From assembly GCF_009870125.1 (NCBI RefSeq), contig NC_046681.1, positions 3,348,001 to 3,412,000 on the forward strand: a stretch of 64,000 bases of DNA, read 5' to 3'. This document shows positions 1 to 13,439 of the stretch, one piece after another. Under the pieces are notes generated by a model that was not told the DNA's origin, made no database searches, and worked only from the letters and a program-made list of their open reading frames with translations. Made by a program: the position numbers and the translations under genes. The DNA comes from Drosophila pseudoobscura (Eukaryota > Arthropoda > Insecta > Diptera > Drosophilidae). Every line of letters begins with the position of its first letter. Positions within the stretch are counted from its first letter, which is position 1.

Positions 1-1757
1 ATTGCACGAGCAGTTGCACATGCCACACATATTATCCACTAATAACTATAAACAAACTATGAGCTTAAGCAAACTGTTTGCTCTTTGGGGTTCCAAATGT
101 CCTGTCGTTTTATGCGGCGAATACACACGCACATACTCCTACTCGTATCATATCGCTCTTTGAAAACAAGTCACACAAAGCAGCAGGCAGCAGGCAACAG
201 GCAAACGGCAACAGGAAAGCGGCAGCACGAACGTAACTTTAAAGCCGCTTAAGGCTATAACCAGAAATGCCAGGCCAAACGAAGCAGGTCAAGTCACACA
301 AACACAGGGATTACCACTGCAAGGCTGTTCACTGTTCACTGTTCCCTGCTGTGGTTGTTGCTGTTGCTGTTGCTGTTGGTCTGTGTACACTTTCGGGCAG
401 CAGGTGCCTCATGCCAAGGATAAGACGTATAGAAGCTGGCAATACAATGGCCGAAACGCCAAGCCAACAGCAACAGCAACAGCAAAAGCAAAAGGCGATT
501 CTGTCAAAATATTTACGATATGTCGTCGTCTCCGGTCTCTATCCTCTGGCCTTGCCTGCCAGCCAGCCAGCCTGCCTGCCTGCCTGCCTGCTTGCCGCCT
601 GGCTTCTAAAGCGTAAGGACCACCCACACAGCACACACAATAGCTGATCCAACAGCCAGCAGCCAGGGCGGGCAAGGACGTCGCAGGACATGTGTAGCAC
701 ATGCTATTTGCGGGATACAATCCCAGTACCCGCAACAATATATTCGACCTCGTCCGTGGCGGCCATTACTTAGCCAAGGACGAGGCACACACAGGAAAAT
801 TGATTCATCTTACTGCCTCCTCTTAGGCGTAGGCGTAGGCGCTTCTGTCCTTCGGGTTTCCCTCTGTCCCTCTGTCCCTCCGTCACTGCGCTGGCAAAAC
901 ATTGTCATGTAAAATTAAAATTTATGGCTAATTTGTGTGCGTGAACGTGAATTTGTTGGCTGTCCCTTCCTGTCCTTTACTTGCTCACTTTTTTTCAAGT
1001 AGGGACGTGCCTGCGTTTCATTTGTCTTTTGTCGCATTTCCATACCCATTTCCCAGTTACGCTGCGGCCAGCAGAGTCGTAAATTTCCCTCATTTGCTGG
1101 GCAATTTTCACTGGAAAAGTGGAAAGAAATGTGTGAGAAAACCTCTGAGTTCAGAGGGCAAGGGCGGGATCTGCAAAGTTCAACCATGAGACCATAATAA
1201 AATCGAAAACTCGAATAAAACACTTATTTGCGGGAGTCTTTTGGCTCAGTGGTGTATATATTTGTGTATATCATGTTTTAATCTCTCGTATAAACGGTAA
1301 ATGTACCAAAATTCAGATCATGCTATCGATCCACATCCATGTGCACTTTTCAGATAAATACGTGTTCCGTTTCTCTACTCGTAAATGCTATTGATAAATA
1401 TCACTATATTTGATTTTCGGTTCTGTAGGTTCTTTAGGTTCTTTAGCTAGTGGATTGATGCTGGAGGCCGTTCATATGTACGTAAATAAGTATCTGAAAT
1501 CTACCGTTATATGTGTATTAAATGTTTTATGCTGTACGTTCTATGTGTGATAAAAGTTGAGTCTTTCCTTCGATGATCTTAGAGTAGGTCTATCCATAAT
1601 CTACATATATGTATATATACAGGCGAACATTCGATTTGGCAGATATCGTTACAAAGCTAACGAAACTAAACTAAACTAAATTAGACTGCAGGACTTCGAC
1701 TAACTAAAAATAGACAGATGGAGAGGTTCAGGCCTTGGGCACACCCTCCAGATCGTC
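1..1757. other. 3' flank of the RYK-family gene, no gene seen
   Basis: This stretch lies downstream of the minus-strand RYK gene and should hold its 3' UTR near 1757. It contains runs of CAG/CTG and GCCTGCCT-type short repeats (350-600). The open frames here are low-complexity or short and show no domain, so I call no gene. I could not identify a poly(A) signal with confidence. Confidence 0.5.
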
Positions 1758-4700
1758 CTAGACATAGCGCGTGATCTGTGAGTAGAAGTCGGAGAGGCAG
1801 GACTGCAGCTGGGCGAAGGTGGGACGCTCTCCGGGCAGAAGGGCCCAGCAGTAGGCCATGATGGTGAACCTGTTGGAAGAGAGGGGAGTCAAGGGAAGTG
1901 CTCTCTCTCCTCGCGCGCATTCAGATACTCACAGCTCGTCGGGACAGTTGAAGGGCTGGGCCAGGCGATAGCCATCCTTCAGATAGTGCTCCATCTCGAA
2001 GGGATCCACCTCGGCGTAGGGCTGCTTGGCCGAGGTGCACAGCTCCCACATGAGCACCCCGAAGGCCCACGAGTCGCTGGCCTCCGAGAACTGCTTGTGC
2101 TGCAGGGCCTCGAGCGACATCCACTTGACGGGCCGGTTCTCGCTGTCCCCCAGGCAATTGTAGTCCGAGGGGAAGAGGTCGCGCGACAGAGAGCTGTCCG
2201 ACAGCTTGACTCGCAGCTGGTCGTCGATCCTGAAAAGAGATCCCGATTTCCATCAGCATAGGCCCCAGCGGAAGACTCAAGACTCGTTCTCGTTCGTGTT
2301 CTGTACTTACACACAGTTCCTCGTGGCAATGTCCTTGTGGACCACCCCATGGCTGTGGAGATGGTCCAGAGCCATCGAGAGCTGGGAGGCCATCATCACG
2401 ATCTGGATGGTGGTGACGGTGCGTGCGCAGGCCGGGTCCAGCAGGAAGAGCTTCAGATTGCGCGTGTTGTTCAGGGCGGGGTACAGGACGAACGGAGTGG
2501 TGTGGTCCTCGATGGAGACGCCCAGGACCGAGAGTATGCCCGGGTGGGAGGCCCCGTAGAGCAGCATGCCCTCCTGGAGGAGCAGCAGCACCTGCATCTG
2601 GCTGGCGTGCTGGGCCACTGTCTTGACCAGGACGTCCTGGTTGTCGTTGTAGGTGCCGCGGTAGACGCGCCCGAAGGTGCCCTCCTGCAGCAGGCTGGAC
2701 AGGCGCACGCGGCACCGCTCCACCGTCAGCTCGGAGATGCGGCGATGCAGCTCCTCCGGATGCTGCTGCTGCTCCACAGAAGTCGCCACCTTGCGCGGTA
2801 GCGATGACCCGTGCACGGGGGCAATCATAGAGGGCGTCATGTATGCGGCGGAGCCTCCGCCCAGGGAGGCCTGGCAGGGATGGATCGAGGGATGGGTGTT
2901 CAGCCGCTGGAAGCTCGAGGTCCGCATGGGCTGGCCCCCGTGCTGGTGCTGCTGCCGCTTGTTGGCCGCCCCCCGCACGCAGTAGGCGATCATCAGGAGG
3001 AAACACACAGAGCCCATGGCCACCGACACACCCACCACGAGGGTGATCAGGCCCGTCGGCGGGGACAGCACAGTCTCCAGCATCAGCGGATCGTCCACGT
3101 CCTCCCCAGCCCCGCTCTGCTGCTGGTCCTCGTCCCCCCCCTCGCTATCGTTGAGCAGGCAGATCTTTTTCCGCCGGAACACCAGATGGGTCACGTTGTT
3201 CAGCGACCGGTTGAGCACCACCTCCAGGCTGACGGTCACGTCCACCTCCGCCGCCCGCACTCCGCTGCACCGCAGCTCGATGGCCCACGTCTGGATGTAG
3301 GTGGGGATCTCCCCGCTGTGGGACACGTTCAGCGACGGCCGCGGCAGCACCTCCTGGTCGGAGCTGACCACGTTGATGCTGTACGGCAGCCCCCGCCCGG
3401 CCAGCGACTGCCACGTGAAGCTGATGTCCCGCACATTCGCGGGCACTGGCACAATGAAGTTCAGGGCGTAGTTGTTGATCAGTCCCTCGCGCACGTAGTA
3501 CACCTCAGCGGATACACCTGCGGAAAGAGGAGGTCGACAATCGATTAGGAACCACTGACTATTATATCGGACAAGTAACTTGAGCCTGGAGTTAATTGTG
3601 GGGTGCGCAGGGGCCTGATTATACTCATTCCCATCCCGCTTGCCTGTACATAACCCCATCTTGCAGATGCACTCCCGGCAATGAGATACTATCCCGAAGA
3701 TACACACATACATGGTTGCTTTTCTGGGGTTTTGTTTGCTCAACCCGATCCCACCGACAGTCGCTGGCAACATTTTATATAAATAAATAAACATGGGAGT
3801 GGAGTGGAGTGCGGAGGAGAGGAGGGGAGATTTTAGGGAATTCCTTGGAAACTATTTTCGGTTTTATCCGTATCTCTATCTGTGCCTGTAGCTGTATCTG
3901 CAGCTGAACATCTATGTAGAACGACGCGGGCCCAGGCAGTGGCACAGCGGGTTTCAGGAGAAACAAAACGAGACAAGAGGCAGTACAGAACAGAACAGAA
4001 CAGAACAGAACAAACAAACTGAGATTTCTTCGCTCTCTATCTGTATCTGTATCTGTATCCCTATATCTGTAGATTGTCCGCCTGGATTGTCTGTCTCTGG
4101 TTTATTAAAATATTGTTCTTTGCGGTTTGACCCGGTTCCAGTCTCGAGTCTTGCGTCTCGCGTCTCCCGTCTCGAGTTAATGAGGCTTCTGCTGCTGGGT
4201 TTCCTTGAGCCTCGGCTTCAGCTTGGATATGTCTGCCACCGATTGCCAACTCATTTGGCTTGTTATGATATCTTATGCTAATGATAATGACGCAGTGGCA
4301 GTGGCAGTGGCAGGGGCAGCAGGTAGACCTTCCTTCAAAGACCACACACAGGCCCTTAAGAGAATCGAAGCCGCGATTGACGGACTCTCGTTTCCCTATT
4401 CCGCATCTTTCTCGCCTGCCAGTGCATTCACCTCCCTGATTGGAGCTCCGTGGGGGCTTGCAGCAAACTGTGGCACAGGAAATAATTTACGAAAATTGCA
4501 GCAGAAGCAGGCACGAGCGCACTTCCTTCTTCCTTTCTCCTTTGACAACTGGCAATAACAATAAAAATCAGCGGCCAGACATAGACCAGAAATGGGACGT
4601 ACGAGTAGATGTGGCAGTGGCAGTGGCAGTGGCAGTGGCAGTGGCAGTGGCAGTGGCAGTGGAGGTTGCCCCTAGGCAAATGACTCCACTGGGTGGCATA

Positions 4701-7700
4701 TAAATTGTGTCAGGCACTGCTGCATATAGACGCGCCCTGGCTGTGGCTGCCTCGCGAACGTGCAACATGTTGCACGTTGTCGTCTGTCGAGTCTGTTCAC
4801 ATTCCTCGCCAGCATTTTAAAAATAGCGCCCATGACTTAATCAAATGCAACGCGTCCTGTCTCCAGGCCCGGGCCAGGCCTCGTCGGGGCACACTCCCAT
4901 TGACCCCTGCCTCCACGCGGGTACATGGGGCTGGAGCTGGGAGCTTGAAGGTGAAGCTGTGGCTGTGGCTGAGGCTGAGGCTGAGGGTTCACAGGTTCAT
5001 GTGAAAGTTTCGCTTTATTGCATTTGTACGAGGAGAAGGTGAACGGAGAGCTTAGGGGCCTCCAAGGGCCAAGGAGGCGAGGCGTCTTCGAGTGGCATCG
5101 CCGTCGCTGCCTCCGTCTGCCTCATGTCACGAGCAAATGTCACTTGCATGTGCCCGGCGCATGTGTCGGCTCTTGAACTTCTTTAACCTTTTGTATGTGG
5201 CATTATCCGGCATGTTCATAACTGGCTCTGGCTCTGGCTCTGGCTCCGGCTTCGGCTTCGGCTCTGTTGTATTTCTGCCTCTTTTCTGGGCGTGCCATGT
5301 TGTCCGTGAAGGAGCGGCACGGCCAGGGGCAGGGGCAGTGGCAGGAGTCGAGTCTATCCTCGAGTCGGGCTTGGATCTCTCTCCCAGTATATCGTATGTC
5401 GAATTTTCAGAGCGTGCAGTCATGACGCCGTCGATGTGGCTGTGGCTGTGGCTGTGTCTGTCGCTGTCGCTGCGAGTACTTTTTGCAACCTTTTTTTAAT
5501 AGCTCTCTGGCTACTGCGCTTGCCGCGGTACGAGTGTATCTGCACAGCGTGGAGTCGTGACCATTGTTGCACCGTGCCCCACTGGGATGGGGATGGGGAT
5601 GGGGAAGGGGAAGGGGAGCGACGAGAGACCAGATAGAAGGAACTGCAACTGGAGCTCTGGAGACACTCAAAAAATGTTAAAGTGTTTGCGGTTTAGTTTC
5701 CATTTTCATGTAATTAGCGTTGCAATTCGTGAAGTGCTTTCCGCAGCGCCGATTTCCTATGCTGATTTTTCCCAGTCCCAGTCCCAGTCCCAGCCTCAGC
5801 CCAGAGTCTTCTGTGGGGTCATCCAGGGGTCAGCGGCTGAGCATTCTCATAACTCTGGAGCACTTCTGGGGCAGGGAGTGGGGCAATGGGAAACATGTGG
5901 CGGAAACACGTGTGTGTGTGTGGGTGTGTGTGTGTGTGTTTTGGAATTGCAAGCGGAAGACTGCGAGTGGATACAACCTCCACTTCTCCACTTCTGGTGG
6001 CACCACAAGATACAAAATGTACCAAAAGATACAGCACATATCTGGGAGGAGACAGATTCAAAGGGAACCAAACAGATACAGCGGAAACCAGTCGGAGATG
6101 GCACTCTTAAGTGCTAAGCCACTTTGTGAGAGAGACGGGAAACTTGTTTTCACAATTCTGTCTGTATTACTGATCCGATTGCAACGAGTCTCGAAATGTA
6201 TAGAGAGTAGTACGAGTATCGTCTGCGGGACTGAACCCTCCAGTAGATACCCAAGAAGAGAAAGGAAGCCAGGAAAGTGTGTCCCACCTCTGGGCCTAAT
6301 GACTCCTTCGATGCCATCGAAGTATCCATCCGTTCGCATAAGGTATCTGCTATCACCAGCTTCCCGATTTGACAAATATCCCAGGCTCATCCCGGGACTA
6401 CCCTCAAGCGATGGCCCAGCAAACGACGAACCCGTGCGTGGCGGCAGGCGACGAACCCTCTGCCGCTCTCCCTCTCTCCCGCTCTCATCTCTTATCCAAT
6501 AACCAACCCAAGACCAAATTGCAATAGATGATAAATGATGTACAGGGACTCCATCTGCGCCGTGAACCGCATTGAACCCAGCCTCAGCTCCAGCGCCATC
6601 TCTAACCCCCATCTAATGGCTAATATGTCACTTTGGCTGCTGCATTGGCTCTGGCCTGGGCTTTGGCTCCAGCCCCAGCTCCCCTTCGTGTCTGAGGCTG
6701 GGACTCTTTTGTGCAGTTTGTGCCCAAATCGAAAAATAAATAAAACAAATGATCGGCGCCTGCCAGGACCCGCCCGCCCCCACCCTTCTCCACGCACAAC
6801 CCACAACAACCTCGCCTCCAGGCCTGCAACTCCACCCCCAGGGACGCCCACCACATGTCAACATTTAACATGTTTTCGAGCCACATCATCTCCTGCCCAG
6901 CATCCGTATCTAGTGTCTACTACTCGTATCTGCGAATCGTTGCTCAGTTGCCTCACGTCGTCGTTATGATAAATGATACCCCTGATTCGCTCTCCTTTGT
7001 CCCGCTCCCTGCGGCTCCCTGCGCCGCTCGATCCCTGCCCGGCAGCGGCCGCGGCCGCGGGCTTGGGGCTTCGGCTTTTGATTGTAACAAATTTGTTGGC
7101 AACGGAATTAGCCATTTCCAGCTCCATCTCCATCTCCAGCTCCAGCTTCAGCGATTTGGCACAGTTAACGCGGCGCAGATTTCGTTCTCCCTTCCGGCAC
7201 TGACGCTGGCTCTGTCTTTGGCTCTAGCTTTGGCTCTGTCTTTAGCTGTGGCTCTCAAAATTAGCTCAAATTAATCATTCAAATTTTCGAGTTGACGTTT
7301 TCTCGCCGCTGAGGCTGACAAAAGCGTTATGGCCGCTCCATTCGGCGGCTCGTCGGCTCGGCGGCTAGGCAGCTCGGCTTATTGTAATGGCCAAAATCAA
7401 TAGTAATTAACCTTAATCGTTAGTCATTTCTTGGCTGCTTTTCGTATCTGTGTCTGGGGGGGGGGGGGGCTGTCGCTCGGTGTTGAGTGGCCGTCAGAAA
7501 GATGCGGCAGATGATGCGGGTCAAGAGCGAAGAGTGGTGTGGTGTGGTGTGGTGTGGTGTGGTGTGAAGATATAATTGGACTTGGACTGGGACTGGGACA
7601 TCCACTGCATTGCCATGGAACATATTATTAGACACAAGCTTACGGTTTCTGGTTGTGCCTCAGAGTGGCAGAGTGTCTGTGGGAATAGGGGCATAGCTTT

Positions 7701-10700
7701 GGCAGAGAAAGATACAAAAGTATCTCTCGAGCAGACACCAAATTTAAAGATACACATCTATTCGTATCGTTGGCAAATGTATCTGTAGAGCACAGAAAGC
7801 AGCAGCACTCGAGTCCCAGAATCATGCACATGCAATGAATGTTGTTTTCGCCATTCTCGAGCATCGGTGCGTCTTCCAAAGGTAGTTGTTTCTTTTTGAG
7901 AATGGAAATGCGTCCCGCAGGCAACAGAGCACCCAAGATGCATCTGCATCCATTAAATGGTGACACTGAGACACAAATTCGTATCTCGGGAGATCCGTAT
8001 CTGCCATTGCAAGTGCAATCTATTCCAATACTTCAAAACTTGATCACGAATTTCGCATCGATTGTGGGAACTGTGGGCTGTCAAGCGAATCGTGTTGGCA
8101 GCCTCACATGCAGCCCACAGATACCCCCAGATACTGTGCCGCGTAGTTAACGAAGCATGTGGCAGAGATACAGGCCAAATGCATGTACATTCCATTGCCA
8201 TTGTGCCGTTGCCCTTCCGCCGGTGGCACTGCCCCTCCCCATGCAGCATGCCCCATGCAAGCGGCGCTTTTCTGCAGCGGAAAACTCCCACGGCGACGCA
8301 GCGGCACAGCGGCACAGCGACTCGCGTAACCCAAATAAACAGCATACCCGTACAACTCAATAAACAGACGAGCGGCAGATAGATATACACATACGCGGAT
8401 ACGTGGATACGTGCATCTGCATCTTTACTGTTGCACAAAGTTCGATGGAGCGCCACGCCCCCATCATGGCACCCATGTCATCCATGTGACATGGAAATAA
8501 ACTCTCTCTCCAGCCGCGTCCCAGAGAGAGAGAGGGGGATCCCCCCCCCCCCCCCACCACCCCTCTCTGTTGTTGTTTAATGTAAATATGATTATTCCTT
8601 TTTGCCATACTATATGCATATATGTACATGCATGTATGCTCGTATTCGTATTCGTATTCTGTGGATGGATGCGTGTACAGATTGTACAAATACGCGGCGT
8701 ATGGGACGAGGGCAGGGGAGGGCACTGGAAGGGGAAGAGGATGCAAACAATGGATGATATTTATTATTGACATGCTCCGTGTTGCTGCCACTGCTGCATG
8801 CCCCGCGGCGGGGTTATCAGAGTTACTGTCAGTGCTCCTCAGTGATAACCGCAGCCCCCAGAATCCAGAATCCAGAATCCAGAGCCCACAGCCCAGAACC
8901 CAGAACCGCCTCTCAATGTAAGCCTTTGACGAGCGGAGTCCCACATTGGACCCACTTCCACTCCCACTCCCACTCCCGCTCCCATTCGCCCCCCACTGTG
9001 CGTCGGAAAACCCTTTTGTTTATTTGCGATGGCAGTGTGGCAGTGTGGCAGTCGCTTTTATTGCTGCACAATCGGTTTATGCGATTTTCATTTATTTAAA
9101 TGCCGCTCTTTTGCCATTAATAGTTCTGCATGCAAATCCATATGGAAATGGAAATTAAAATGGAAAAGGCATTCGCTTTAAGCGCGGGCTTAGCCAAGTT
9201 TATGGCGCCCGACAGCCCCGCCCCTCTGCTCCTCCTCTAATCACATCGCAGCCACATATACAGAAAGACATATTCCAAATGTCTCTGTAATGCGACACTT
9301 CACAGTCGAAAGAAATCTCAGAGAGAGATATTAGAGATCTCCAGAGATCTGTGGTGTGGTTTGTCCCACTTTACGACCTGCCAAGTGGCCATCAAATCGA
9401 TTTGAAACCGATACGAGGCCGAAGCCCCACCCTCCACGATTCATGATCCATGATCCATGATCCGTGAACCGCGATCCGAGATACACGATTAAAAATTGAT
9501 TGAAAATCAAATCTATTTGGGAACAAACATTTGGGCAGCCGACGCGCAAGGCACGTACGAAAGGCCTAAGCCTTAAAGATAAAGATCTCTAACGACTGAA
9601 CGGAGGAAGTGATCAGAGGTCGATGATAGATCATCGGGGAGGCCGGAGATAATCGGTCGATGTCTTGTGGAATCACTTTGCACCACGAGAGAGTAAAGAT
9701 AGTTGAGATCCAGAAATATGTTCGATAAGCTTCCGTTTCACTGTACTCGTACAAAGTTGCCATAAACGAACGGAGACATCATCCGATCAGCAGCACCATT
9801 CCAGCGAAACGTTGATGGTTCAAGGAGATAACGATAGACGATCTGTTGAGCAGCGACAGCTGTTTGCAGCACTCTTTACGATCTGTCGGGTGTCTGGAGA
9901 GCTGTTAACTCCGGCACATCGTGTGGCAAAAGGTGACGCGATGTTCATAAACCGCTTTCGGGGTGGGACAGGGCGACAGCTTCATTAGCTAATGGCCACT
10001 TCATTATGTGGAGGAGCCACTAGGAGTCACTGCAGCAGGCTCCAATTAAAATATAGATCATGCCTCCTGATCATATCAGAGAGAGAGAGAGAGAGAGAGC
10101 AGCCTCGCGGGGGATCGGAGGCAGTTTGTGGAAGGCTTTTAGCACGATAAAGTGGGGAAGGTGGGGAAGATGGGGCAGGCTGCCTCTCGTTCCTTCCCAA
10201 TTATCGTCTTGGCCCGATCTTGGCCAAGACAGTGGCCGCAGAGAGGAGCCGGGGAGCACAACGTTCGACAAGAACACGACTCTTGCGACTCGAACATAAA
10301 CGAGATACGCGTACAAGCCGGGCCTGTGGCTTGTTATGGCCATCCGGCAGATACTCCGAACAACAGCAGCAGCAGCAGTATAGGTGCTAAAAGTTGCCAC
10401 AGTAGCGCTCGCTCGTTGTGTGTATCTCCCAGATACAGATACTTGCCAGCTTGTTTGCCGTGTAAGCCGCTTAGCCGCGGCTCACTTCAAATACGAAGCC
10501 CATCAATACCTGGCGGAATGGGGGACGGAGGGGATACCTATGCAAATATGAAAATATTTAAATTGGCCTAAACAAAAGCCCCTCCAAGCGACTCGAAGCT
10601 CTCAATTTATTTAACACAGTTGGTGGTAGATCTAACACATCCGAGCATTCGAGCACCCGAGTCTCCTCCTCCTACTCTGCCTCTTCTCTTGTGCTACAAA

Positions 10701-13185
10701 ATGTATTGCCGGTTTGTTTGGGAGCTAATTTATGGCTTGGATTGGCCGCCAATCGATCATGGCACTGCCATTGGTGGGCGTGGCAGCGTTTTAGCACCGC
10801 AGCGTTACATTCCATTCCATTCCATTCCCTTCCACTCCATTCCACGCCATGCCAAGTGTGAAGAAACGTGCCCGAGAACTTCGTTCCTCCGGAGATCGTC
10901 TACTTTCAAGTTTCCTTTAATTGAAGTCTAAGTTTAATTTCCATGGCATCAAAAATCAAAGCACAGCCAAAGCACCCAAAGAGGGCCATTAAAAGGCGAG
11001 GAAAACTACGGGGAAATTGTTTCAGTGACCCCAAAGGCAGTAAAATTAAATTAAACTTTGAATTGAATGCATTTTTGGGTATTTAAAATGTAGCGCGTGT
11101 CACAGCAGCGGCAAACGCGACAACGCGCATTATTTCGGGTGTTTATGATTGGAATCGAAGTGGAAATCACTCGGCGGGGAGGGAGTGGATGCTCTTGTGG
11201 ATCGTGTGGATGGAGTGGATCGTGTACGGCCAACCCATCAGACGGGGATCGTATTTCATGTCGCGCTGCGCTGTCGGATGCCTTGCCCCACGGATTTTAT
11301 GACTCAAAGTTTTTACCATCGAGCTTTTGCGGAGACACCCCCCGTGGATTGCACGGGGATGGAGAAGGGGAAGGAGCTGGATGTTCTCTGTGTTCGTCTC
11401 CTGTGCGATCATCTGCGGGCTATAAATTAAATGCAAATGAAATATATTTAAGCCTTTTTTCTTTGGCAACTGCCGCAACGGCAACCCTTCTCTGGCACTG
11501 CGCCCGCCCCGCCCCTGCCCCCGCCCCTGCCCCTGCCCGGCATTCTTCTGCTCCTCGGCTGCGCTGCACACAAATCAAATGCAAATTATGCAGCTTAATT
11601 GATTTATGGCAGTCCGCGGAGTGCGTTTGCATTTCTTTATTGTATAAACCGCTCGCATTTTCCGGGCGGGCGGGTCTGCAAACTTTTCAGCTCTGTCTTA
11701 ATTACATACCCCCAGTCCACAGTCCCCCCCCCCCCCCCCCCACACACACGCAGAAGAAGTTTTCCTCCCCCTTCCCCCGTTCCACATGTTGAGTGTTTTG
11801 AGCCCACGGTGCACGGTGCACACAGAGCCCACAGAGCCCACAGAGCTCACAGAGGCCACAGTTAGAAATCCGAATTCGAACGAGTATTCGAGTATTCTGC
11901 ATATTTGATGCGACGCCCCCGAAACGAAATACGCAAAATTATGCACATGCCATAGTTATCGCTTGGCGTTCGGCGTTCGGCGTTCCGCGTTCGGCGTTTG
12001 GGGCTCGGCGGAAGGAGCGAAGAAGTGCTCCCACACACACATTTGGCTAGAAAAAGGCAACTTCGATTTAACAAGCAGCGGCGGGACGGCAGCAGCACGT
12101 TGCATGCCAAAAGCTGCAACAACAAGAGCCACAACCGAAACGACAATCACTGCAGGGGAAGGGTGGAAGGGCTGGAAGGGTGAGCGGGGGAGGGGCTTGT
12201 CATCCGAAAGGCGACGACGACTGCCAAAAATACTGCTGAGCGCAGAGCCCAACACAAGCGCTGAGCCCTGACAGGCACAGTGGGCAAAACTATCGTGCGC
12301 ATACGAGAGGATGCAGATGGTATTAAAGATGCTCGTACAAAAAAAATAGAGGGCATGAAACAAGATGGAACACGAACACGGGGGGAATTGTTCGATATTT
12401 AACTGATTTACGGTGTAACTATGCTTAAATTCTCTTTGTTAAATGTCTTTGTTCCTTCGATTCGTTCCACTGTGCCTTTGCATCCACCCCACACACAGCT
12501 GACACTGCATGCCGTGCCCCCACTGCCACCCCTTGCATATTCCCCTCCCGCCACTGCACAAAGTCACGTTTTGGCTCTGCCTTTGCCTCTCGCAGCATGT
12601 TCGCGCGTTTCCGGCGAAGGGGGTGGAGGCTGGGACCCCAGAGTCAAGGAATTTCAGTTCCAAGAAATATTCAAAAATACAAAATTGTAATGCTTATTTT
12701 TGCGTGTCTCTCTTTGCATCTCCTTCTCGTTTCGCTTCTTCTTCTTTTGATTTACGAAGCGTAAAATTTCTTCAGCATGGTTGTTTTTTTTGTTTGCGTT
12801 TGTTTATTTATTTTACTGTTTAACAACACCTGTAAGATAGAAAGAGAGAGAGACAGAGAGCAGACAGACGGCATTCAAGGGACGCAAGACAGAGAGAGGG
12901 AATCTAAATTAAGCTAAAACAAATATGTACACATAATTTTTCAGGGGAAAAGCAGCGTGCCTTCCTACGTTGAATGAAAACTTTAATGTTTCCTCTTCGT
13001 TGACACACATTGTTGCTGTTGTTTCAATGTGCAATGTACTCACCCAGCAACCGCATCACCTCCTCCGGATTCAGGAAGACATTTAGATGCCCGGACACTC
13101 CACTGCCCGGGAGCAGGAGCAGAGCAGTCAGCGCCAGCAGCGACAGCGACAGCACTGTTGGGCGACATTTAACGGTGGAATTCAT
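1758..13185 (-). CDS. dnt: RYK-family Wnt receptor pseudokinase (derailed/doughnut type)
   Basis: Four coding exons join in phase on the minus strand: 13185-13044, 3517-2311, 2229-1933 and 1869-1758, giving 585 aa. All introns are GT-AG; the first is about 9.5 kb. The start is the Met that opens a clear signal peptide (MNSTVKCRPTVLSLSLLALT). A WIF (Wnt-binding) domain covers about residues 26-168. A single transmembrane helix lies at about 203-228 and a tyrosine-kinase-like domain at about 310-580. Kinase motifs carry the family's atypical changes: VLVK around Lys346, HKD instead of HRD, and D-S-S instead of DFG. The protein ends ITRYV, a possible PDZ ligand. RYK receptors bind Wnt5 in axon and muscle guidance. 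The family call is firm. The choice of dnt over drl or Drl-2 rests on overall feel and on nearby lectin genes like those at 37D in D. melanogaster, and is moderate. Confidence 0.9.
4611..4662. repeat. (GTGGCA)n hexanucleotide array
   Basis: Nearly nine perfect GTGGCA units lie in the RYK first intron. A shorter array of the same motif is at 4293-4320. Confidence 0.95.
5223..5266. repeat. (GGCTCT)n / (GGCTTC)n hexanucleotide array
   Basis: GGCTCT units pass into GGCTTC units. This is one of several arrays of period 6 in the same intron; others lie near 4960, 5440, 5586, 5773 and 7205. Confidence 0.9.
5911..5940. repeat. GT dinucleotide repeat
   Basis: A GT run with one interrupting G lies within the RYK first intron. 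Confidence 0.9.
7456..7469. repeat. poly-G run (14 G)
   Basis: Homopolymer of 14 G in the RYK first intron. Its length may be unreliable in an assembly. Confidence 0.9.
7534..7566. repeat. (GTGGT)n pentanucleotide array
   Basis: About six GTGGT units in the RYK first intron. Confidence 0.95.
8541..8555. repeat. poly-C run (15 C)
   Basis: Homopolymer of 15 C, directly preceded by a GA-rich tract at 8524-8539. Confidence 0.9.
10078..10099. repeat. (GA)n tract
   Basis: About eleven GA units in the RYK first intron. GA runs of this length are typical binding sites for GAGA factor; a regulatory role is only inferred. Confidence 0.9.
11724..11741. repeat. poly-C run (18 C)
   Basis: Homopolymer of 18 C followed by a short CA tract. 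Confidence 0.9.
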
Positions 13186-13439
13186 GGGGAAATTCGTGAT
13201 TTTCCGGCAATTCTTTTGCACGTTTGTAACAACAATTTATTTGTAAACAATTGACTGCAAGACGCACTCACACAGGCACGCGCACAATAGTGACAGGGAG
13301 AGAGAGAGCAAGAGAGTGCGCAAACGTTAGCAACGGAAATGCAACGAAAACATTCTCCCCCAGCTTTCACAATCTTGTATTTTTATCACTTTTTCACGGA
13401 CTTCTATTTAGTTAACTATTCGTTTCCGTCAAACCGATT

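Larger units (their letters stand above)
3518..13043 (-). other. large first intron of the RYK gene, rich in simple repeats
   Basis: The intron separates the signal-peptide exon from the WIF/kinase exon. Its donor (GTGAGT, next to 13044) and acceptor (TTTCCGCAG, next to 3517) are good. It holds many short tandem repeats, listed separately, and many low-complexity open frames on both strands. I saw no convincing nested gene. Its length and position after exon 1 would suit intronic enhancers, but that is inference. Confidence 0.8.

Noticed and set aside
267-647. 126-aa plus-strand open frame
   Set aside because: It is made of CAG and GCCTGCCT repeats and has no domain; overlapping frames on both strands are similarly open.
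4428-4768. Long overlapping frames of HCHCHC, VAVAVA and TATATA
   Set aside because: They are translations of the (GTGGCA)n array in three frames.
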